In this document: piece by piece, positions 42,134 through 47,012 of the stretch
Layout: every line of letters begins with the position of its first letter
Numbering within the stretch: the stretch's first letter is position 1
Assembly (NCBI GenBank): GCA_964605715.1
Contig: CAZSDV010000009.1
Span: 1-47,012 of the forward strand
Length of the DNA stretch: 47,012 nucleotides
DNA from: JAPUME01 sp964605715
GTDB taxonomy: Bacteria > Acidobacteriota > Terriglobia > UBA7540 > JAPUME01
Reading direction: 5' to 3'
The notes under the pieces: generated by a model
Database searches by the model: none
Told to the model about the DNA's origin: nothing
The model's input: only the letters and a program-made list of their open reading frames with translations
Program-made: the position numbers and the translations under genes

Positions 42134-43900
42134 TTAGTATGGAATTGGTAAACCCAGAACCAAGGCACGGGCAAAGCGGACAGGCGGGGAACCGAATGAC
42201 AGCAGCTTGTCGTGGTATTTCAGGAGAGAAAATTTTTTACCCCAAGCCTTTTTGGCCCTATTTCTTAGACCAATGTGCTCGAGATAGCCAACAAAGTAGG
42301 TTGAAAGCTGTGCAGATGTCAACTGGGCCCGGACCCACTTAGCGGAGGCTTCGCGCTCCTCTTGAAATGTGGCTTCGGTCATCAACTCCATAGCCTCAAC
42401 TCGTGACATTTCGCCAGCATGAATCCCTTGATCCATGATGGCATTTGCAATCCCACGCAGATACCATTTGCGTACTGTGAGCTCCATCAAAGGATTGCCA
42501 TCCAGGTAACCCTCTTCGATCATCCTACTTTCGGCGTAAACGTCCCAACCTTCAATAAAGTCCCCTGAAGAGTGCAGAGCCCTTAGTGTTGTGGGGTAGC
42601 GGAATGAGTGCGCCAATTGGAGGTAGTGGCCCGGCATTGCCTCATGAACCGTGAGACTGCGGAGAGAATAGAGATTGTATTCACGCAGGTACGATTGTAC
42701 CTGCTTAGAAGTCCAGTCACTAGGTAACGGAGCGACAGCGTAAAATGTTTTCTGGCCAATATCCAAAGGTCCTGGTGAGTCACAGTACGCTATCGCGACA
42801 CCTCGTTGAAACTCAGGCATCACTATGATCTCAACTGGATCTTCCGGCACACTTACAAGTTGTAATTTTCGAACGTAATCAGTTGCCTCGTATAGCTGTT
42901 CAGTGATCGTCTCAACAATTCTCTCCTGGTCAGGAAGCTCCCGGTAGACGACTTCAAGCGCTGCTCGGATAATCGCCTGCTTGTAGGCATCGCTAGGAAT
43001 ACCAGGGACTTTTACGAAGTCGTATTCCTTCCTATAAATATCCTTCGCAATCTCGTACATCTCATCCCGTACACGTCTCAGCTCACTTCTGGCACGAGAA
43101 ATAATCTGCTGTCTTGTGAGTGAAGAATTCAGGGTAAAGGCAAGTTTTTTGTCATAAATCTCAGCCCCTAAGCGAAAATTTCCAGTTGCGTTAGGTAAAA
43201 GCTTTTCTTCAAGCCACTCTTGATAAAAACCTAACGCGCTACGAGCTACCTCCATTGCCTCTTTCAGGCGTTTTTGGTCTTTCCAAGGCAACTCCCCTAA
43301 GCGTGGCTTGATCATGTCATCAAGTATCGACAGGACGCCACGATTCTGCTTGATAGCGGTCTCTGCATGAATCCTTGGTACGCGAGAAGAAACGAGGGCT
43401 ATCTGAATCTGTTCGAGGATCCGAGGGAACTGTTCGAGGCGATCTGCAATATTTCTCATCCGTTCAGGTAATGGGGCAAAATCGCGCGCCAATAGTCCAT
43501 AGAGGGCACTGCCCGTAAGGCGCGTATACCTTATCGGATTCCAAGCCCACTCTTCTAGCTCCTCGAGTTGCCATAAGTCAGCACGCAAGCCATGCTCCAG
43601 AAGTGCTGCATCCACCTGATTCGCGCGCGACAACTTGCTGCGTCCCAAGTTATTTAGCTTCTTCAGATATTTTCTTAGAAATTTTGCTTCTTGGGTCCGC
43701 GCCCCCTCGCTTATCTGATCAAGTTCACTATCGAACCGATGATCACCGAGTAAAGTTGCTGATACCGGGGACAGGGCGGGAAATTCATCCACATATTGTT
43801 TGGCGAGCAATTCAAATTCCACATCCGCAGATGGAGGCATCATGCCAACGCTGGTCCCTATTAGAAAAATGCCAACGATAAAAATACTTCTGGCCTTCAT
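42134..43900 (-). CDS. DUF885 family exported metallopeptidase-like protein
   Basis: 588-residue secreted protein with a signal peptide (SIFIVGIFLIGTSVGMM). The DUF885 hallmark HEAMPGHYLQLAH is present (about residues 420-432), resembling the zinc HExxxH of the family, with MIEEGYLDGNPL and WYLRGIANAIMDQGIH after it. The N-terminal helices (FPALSPVSATLLGDHRFD) also fit. The family is abundant in Acidobacteriota and thought to be peptidases. It is convergent with glyA (41 bases apart). Confidence 0.9.
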   Translation of the reverse strand: MKARSIFIVGIFLIGTSVGMMPPSADVEFELLAKQYVDEFPALSPVSATLLGDHRFDSELDQISEGARTQEAKFLRKYLKKLNNLGRSKLSRANQVDAALLEHGLRADLWQLEELEEWAWNPIRYTRLTGSALYGLLARDFAPLPERMRNIADRLEQFPRILEQIQIALVSSRVPRIHAETAIKQNRGVLSILDDMIKPRLGELPWKDQKRLKEAMEVARSALGFYQEWLEEKLLPNATGNFRLGAEIYDKKLAFTLNSSLTRQQIISRARSELRRVRDEMYEIAKDIYRKEYDFVKVPGIPSDAYKQAIIRAALEVVYRELPDQERIVETITEQLYEATDYVRKLQLVSVPEDPVEIIVMPEFQRGVAIAYCDSPGPLDIGQKTFYAVAPLPSDWTSKQVQSYLREYNLYSLRSLTVHEAMPGHYLQLAHSFRYPTTLRALHSSGDFIEGWDVYAESRMIEEGYLDGNPLMELTVRKWYLRGIANAIMDQGIHAGEMSRVEAMELMTEATFQEEREASAKWVRAQLTSAQLSTYFVGYLEHIGLRNRAKKAWGKKFSLLKYHDKLLSFGSPPVRFARALVLGLPIPY

Positions 43901-44077
43901 TGAATCCTCATACCTTTAAACACGGATTACTCCTGCACCTTCCAGATTGAACAAATAATAATTCAGAATTTTCAGGAAGCTTGCAATTCAGTAACGTGAT
44001 CTGAGGTGCCCGAGAAAAGTCCTAAAAAGACGCCCTGTACCAACGCATCAGTTCGGATTTTCAAGGGTATCTGCTCG

Positions 44078-45283
44078 CTAATCTTTGCCGGCGATCCGCC
44101 GGCGAATAAAGGCAGGAACCTCCAAGTCATCGGCAGGAACCTCCACGGTTACATCGGCTAGATTTTCCTCGATAGGAAGTTTCTCCTTTCGAGCCATCAT
44201 GTTTTTCACGGTCTGACGAGCACTGCGCAACGCTGGAGCGTTGCTGGGTTGAGGAAGGCGAATCTGTTCTTTCTTGTAACCAGTCGCGATAACGGTGATT
44301 TTAATCTCGTCTTGCATTGACTCCTCACAAACTGCACCGAGAATAATATTGGCATTTTCCGCCGCGGCCTGCTGAATAATGGTTGACGCCTCATTAACCT
44401 CGTGCAACGTCAAGTTAGAAGATCCGGTAATATTCAGCAAGATACCCTGTGCTTCCTGTATGGATTCATCTTCGAGTAAGGGGGAGGAAATAGCCTGAGT
44501 GGCAGCTTTTGAAGCACGCTTTTGGCCTTTAGTGATACCGGTCCCCATTACCGCATGCCCCATACCTCTCATGATCGTTTTGATGTCAGCAAAATCGCAG
44601 TTAATGATACCAGGAATGGTAATGATGTCGGAAATGCCTTGCACGGCTTTTCGTAAGATGTCATCGGCAATCCGGAAGGCCTCAAAAAAACTCGTGTCAG
44701 CGGGAACAGCTTCGAGTAGGTGCTGATTAGGAATTGAAATCACTGTATCCACTGCCTCGGCTAGCTCCGCCAACCCTTGCTCGGCCTGCCTGGACCGCTG
44801 TCGTCCCTCAAAATCAAAGGGGCGAGTAACAACTGCCACTGTTAAGGCTCCGAGCTCGCGCGCGAGGCTCGCGACAATTGGAGCAGACCCTGTGCCAGTT
44901 CCCCCTCCGAGGCCCGCCGTAACAAACACCATGTCTGCACCCTCGAGAACCTCAATAATTTTTTCCGTGTCCTCAAGTGCTGCCTGGCGCCCTATTTCAG
45001 GGTTCGCTCCAGCACCCAATCCTTTCGTCAGCTTGGCACCGAGCTGAATCTTGACCGAGGCTTTCGATTTTCCAAGGGCCTGAAGATCAGTATTGGCAAC
45101 CTGAAATTCAACACCTTTGACACCAGCAGCGATCATATGATCGATCGCGTTACCACCGCCACCCCCAACTCCGATGACACGAATTTTAGCGTTATGGCGT
45201 GGCTTTTCGGAGAAATCTACTCTCTCGGTTTCGAGTGTTCCACTCTCGATACGCAAAAGGCTATCCTTCGTTTTTCTCTTCAT
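44078..45283 (-). CDS. ftsZ: Cell division protein FtsZ
   Basis: 401-residue tubulin-like GTPase forming the Z-ring. The GTP site has RVIGVGGGGGNAIDHM and GLGGGTGTGSAP (about 125-136); the T7 loop is CDFADIKTIM. The conserved C-terminal peptide LEVPAFIRRR, used to bind FtsA and other anchors, is intact before the end. About 33 residues precede the fold. ftsA lies 74 bases upstream in the same direction. The 177 bases after the gene show no clear terminator. Confidence 0.97.
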   Translation of the reverse strand: MKRKTKDSLLRIESGTLETERVDFSEKPRHNAKIRVIGVGGGGGNAIDHMIAAGVKGVEFQVANTDLQALGKSKASVKIQLGAKLTKGLGAGANPEIGRQAALEDTEKIIEVLEGADMVFVTAGLGGGTGTGSAPIVASLARELGALTVAVVTRPFDFEGRQRSRQAEQGLAELAEAVDTVISIPNQHLLEAVPADTSFFEAFRIADDILRKAVQGISDIITIPGIINCDFADIKTIMRGMGHAVMGTGITKGQKRASKAATQAISSPLLEDESIQEAQGILLNITGSSNLTLHEVNEASTIIQQAAAENANIILGAVCEESMQDEIKITVIATGYKKEQIRLPQPSNAPALRSARQTVKNMMARKEKLPIEENLADVTVEVPADDLEVPAFIRRRIAGKD

Positions 45284-45357
45284 TCAACTCTCTCTCTCAC
45301 TCCAACCACATAAATGGAATATAGCATTCTCGGGTTGCCATTCTACATCTCTTACCC

Positions 45358-46572
45358 TCAAGAGTGGGTGCGAAACAAGCTAAAAAACCTACCCTTCAGA
45401 GTTTTTTTACGTACCACCTGTTTCCTCCGCATTCGGTGTGCAAAACTAACCAACCCCACCACCGATGAACAAATAGGATCCAAAACCAATTCTCCCATCT
45501 TAGAGAGCCCTCCAGGAATTCCACGTCGCACAGGCACAGATAGAATTCTTTCAGCCATCTCGACAAATCCATTTAGTTTGGCTCCACCACCTGTTAGCAC
45601 CACTCCGGCCCCCAGTTGTCCCTCAATTCTCTGTCGTGCAATCTCGGCTTGAATTTTCTCAAGAAGCTCCATCGCACGCGCCTCAAGGATTTCAGCGAGC
45701 TTAACATACGGGACCATGCGGCTTGGACGCTCCGCGACACCACTGACCTCAAGAGCCTCAAAAGAAGAGTAGCCAGATTTCGGCAACCCCCAAGCACATT
45801 TTAATTTTTCTGCTTCTGAAATGGGAGTTCTAAGTACCACCGCAACATCATTGGTAAAGTGGTCACCTCCAACAGGTATAGCTGCCGTGTGGCGGAGCAT
45901 GCCTTGATCATAAAGAATAAATTCTGCTGTACTGGCACCAATATCCACCAACACCACACCTAGCCCTCTGTCATCATCCTGTAAATTAGACTCCGAGGAT
46001 GCTATTTGTTCAAGCACGGTACCAAGAACGTAAATACCTGATCGGTTAACGGCTGTAACCACGTTCCGGAGAGCAGCTGCGGATGCAGTTACCAGGTGAA
46101 CGTTAACCTCAAGGTTTTGCCCCACCATGCCCACTGGATCATGAATTCCGGTCTGTGTATCTAGTAAAAACTCTTGAGGGAAAACGTGCATGATCTGTTG
46201 GTCAGGAGGAAGAGAAATCTCCTGCGCCCTCTGAACAACGCGGTCAACATCCTCACGAGTAATCTCCCGCCTATGAGGTCCCAGCGTCAGGCCGCCCTGG
46301 GCATTCACGCCGCGGATATGCGTTCCTCCAACACCAACATAAGCCGACTCAACTGTTGTTTCCGCTTCCGATTCAGCCTCCTCAACAGCCTCCCGGATTG
46401 AAGCCACGGCAGCATCCAGATCAACACTGTCCCCTCGACGCCCACCCTTCGACTCGTAAACTCCTACTCCGGCTACCTCCAGGCGACTTCCACCCACTAC
46501 CCGGCAAATCAGCACACATGCCTTACTGCTGCCGATATCAAGTCCAACGACGATGTTTTCTTGTTTCGCCAA
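45358..46572 (-). CDS. ftsA: Cell division protein FtsA
   Basis: 404-residue actin-like ATPase that tethers FtsZ to the membrane. Visible: phosphate-1 VVGLDIGSSKACVLIC, the 1C-domain region THIRGVNAQGGLTLGP, phosphate-2 VVLVDIGASTAEFILYDQG, adenosine motif GVVLTGGGAKLNGFVE, and an amphipathic basic C-terminus (LKGRFFSLFRTHS) for membrane binding. It starts 32 bases after the true ftsQ stop. Confidence 0.96.
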   Translation of the reverse strand: MAKQENIVVGLDIGSSKACVLICRVVGGSRLEVAGVGVYESKGGRRGDSVDLDAAVASIREAVEEAESEAETTVESAYVGVGGTHIRGVNAQGGLTLGPHRREITREDVDRVVQRAQEISLPPDQQIMHVFPQEFLLDTQTGIHDPVGMVGQNLEVNVHLVTASAAALRNVVTAVNRSGIYVLGTVLEQIASSESNLQDDDRGLGVVLVDIGASTAEFILYDQGMLRHTAAIPVGGDHFTNDVAVVLRTPISEAEKLKCAWGLPKSGYSSFEALEVSGVAERPSRMVPYVKLAEILEARAMELLEKIQAEIARQRIEGQLGAGVVLTGGGAKLNGFVEMAERILSVPVRRGIPGGLSKMGELVLDPICSSVVGLVSFAHRMRRKQVVRKKTLKGRFFSLFRTHS

Positions 46573-46604
46573 TAATTCCCCAACGGAGTGGAGCGGAGGC
46601 TTGC

Positions 46605-47012
46605 TCAGAATTTTGGATTTACAACAATTTGATTTCTAAATCTCATGTCCACAGATTGGATCGAAGCTTGTGAAAGCTGAACTCGGGGGATAAAATTCAG
46701 GAAATTTCGAAATCGTTGAGCAAAATCCTCCCGCCCAAAATGAACTAGAANNNNNNNNNNTTCCAGATCTCCCAACTAACACAGCCCTTAAATCCTTGAG
46801 GTCAGATACATCAACCTCAGAAACTGACCATTCGCCCTGGGAAACATCTTCCCAACTTCTAATAAATCCTTCGTAGAGAAGAAGGTGGGCACCTCTACCC
46901 CCTTCAACTGTCGAGTCATTCCAACCTGTCAAAACAGGGAAATCAAACGAGGATCCCGGAGGTACATCCAGCACCACTCCCTCGCTATCCATCAGTTTGA
47001 CACGATCAGCCA
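46605..47012 (-). CDS. ftsQ: Cell division protein FtsQ, C-terminal part (5' end outside window)
   Basis: C-terminal beta domain of the bitopic divisome protein FtsQ. From the window edge: LMDSEGVVLDVPPGSSFDFP, FPVLTGWNDSTV and SEVDVSDLKDLRAVLVGRSG. After the N-gap (46751-46760) the correct frame gives LVHFGREDFAQRFRNFLNFI, PRVQLSQASIQSVDMRFRNQ and ends IVVNPKF with TGA at 46607-46605. Those are the expected FtsQ endings. The frame that keeps ten Ns instead gives an unrelated sequence ending at 46636, so the gap length is only nominal. Forms the ftsQ-ftsA-ftsZ block. Confidence 0.92.
46751..46760. other. Assembly gap (10 N) inside ftsQ
   Basis: Ten Ns; the FtsQ-like frames on its two sides do not match at this length, so bases are missing or extra. 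Confidence 0.95.

Noticed and set aside
46636..46750. Alternative FtsQ ending in the frame that passes through the Ns
   Set aside because: The sequence in that frame does not resemble FtsQ, whereas the other frame gives a typical FtsQ C-terminus.
1..47012. tRNA, rRNA, CRISPR array, insertion sequence or prophage
   Set aside because: No cloverleaf, repeated spacer pattern, transposase or phage-like gene was found in the intergenic parts, which are all under 300 bases.

Overview
The window is a bacterial chromosomal fragment of roughly 48% GC by eye. It is densely packed, about two thirds of the genes lie on the minus strand, and three short N-runs (276-285, 24019-24028, 46751-46760) mark scaffold gaps. 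The organism is a diderm: it encodes Lnt, a beta-barrel outer-membrane protein ending in Phe, a PpiD/SurA-type chaperone and lipoproteins. The gene mix (S46 peptidase, DUF885 and DUF2911 proteins, a TolB-like/TPR protein next to NfeD and a slipin, lnt directly followed by prfB) fits Acidobacteriota or a related lineage best. That placement is inference; there is no rRNA or other decisive marker. I found no tRNA, rRNA, CRISPR array, insertion sequence or phage gene.

Layout. 1-4021 (minus): fatty-acid beta-oxidation, a FadN-type multifunctional enzyme and the 5' part of an acyl-CoA dehydrogenase, with an orphan sugar-type binding lipoprotein between them. 4076-8284 (minus): secreted S46 dipeptidyl-peptidase and a PpiD-like foldase. 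8512-11121 (plus): outer-membrane barrel protein and S41 protease, each with its own promoter. 11415-15947 (minus): tightly packed operon of glycosyltransferase, two tandem pyruvoyl-tetrahydropterin synthases, GTP cyclohydrolase I, an SDR and a GC-rich sialidase, closed by an intrinsic terminator. This set looks like a tetrahydrobiopterin-type route and is the most interesting block. 16054-21089 (plus): two TlpA-like thioredoxins, a small HMA-like protein, a LarA-like (DUF2088) protein, a secreted esterase and a DUF2911 protein. 21186-24118 (minus): OpuC/Osm-type ABC importer followed by a Tat-exported RidA protein. 24304-28320 (minus): lone TldD, then metK-ahcY for SAM synthesis and SAH removal.

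28499-38155 (minus): envelope block of PBP1A, TolB/TPR protein, long NfeD, slipin, SPOR protein, Lnt and prfB. prfB carries a classic programmed +1 frameshift, so its single-frame reading misses the true N-terminus. 38371-42092: proS (minus), divergent from rpiB-glyA (plus). 42134-47012 (minus): DUF885 peptidase and the end of a division cluster, ftsQ (partial)-ftsA-ftsZ. The ftsQ C-terminus must be read in a different frame after the N-gap, and it ends at 46605.

No gene-free stretch exceeds 300 bases; the longest, 11122-11414, holds the terminator of the pterin operon.
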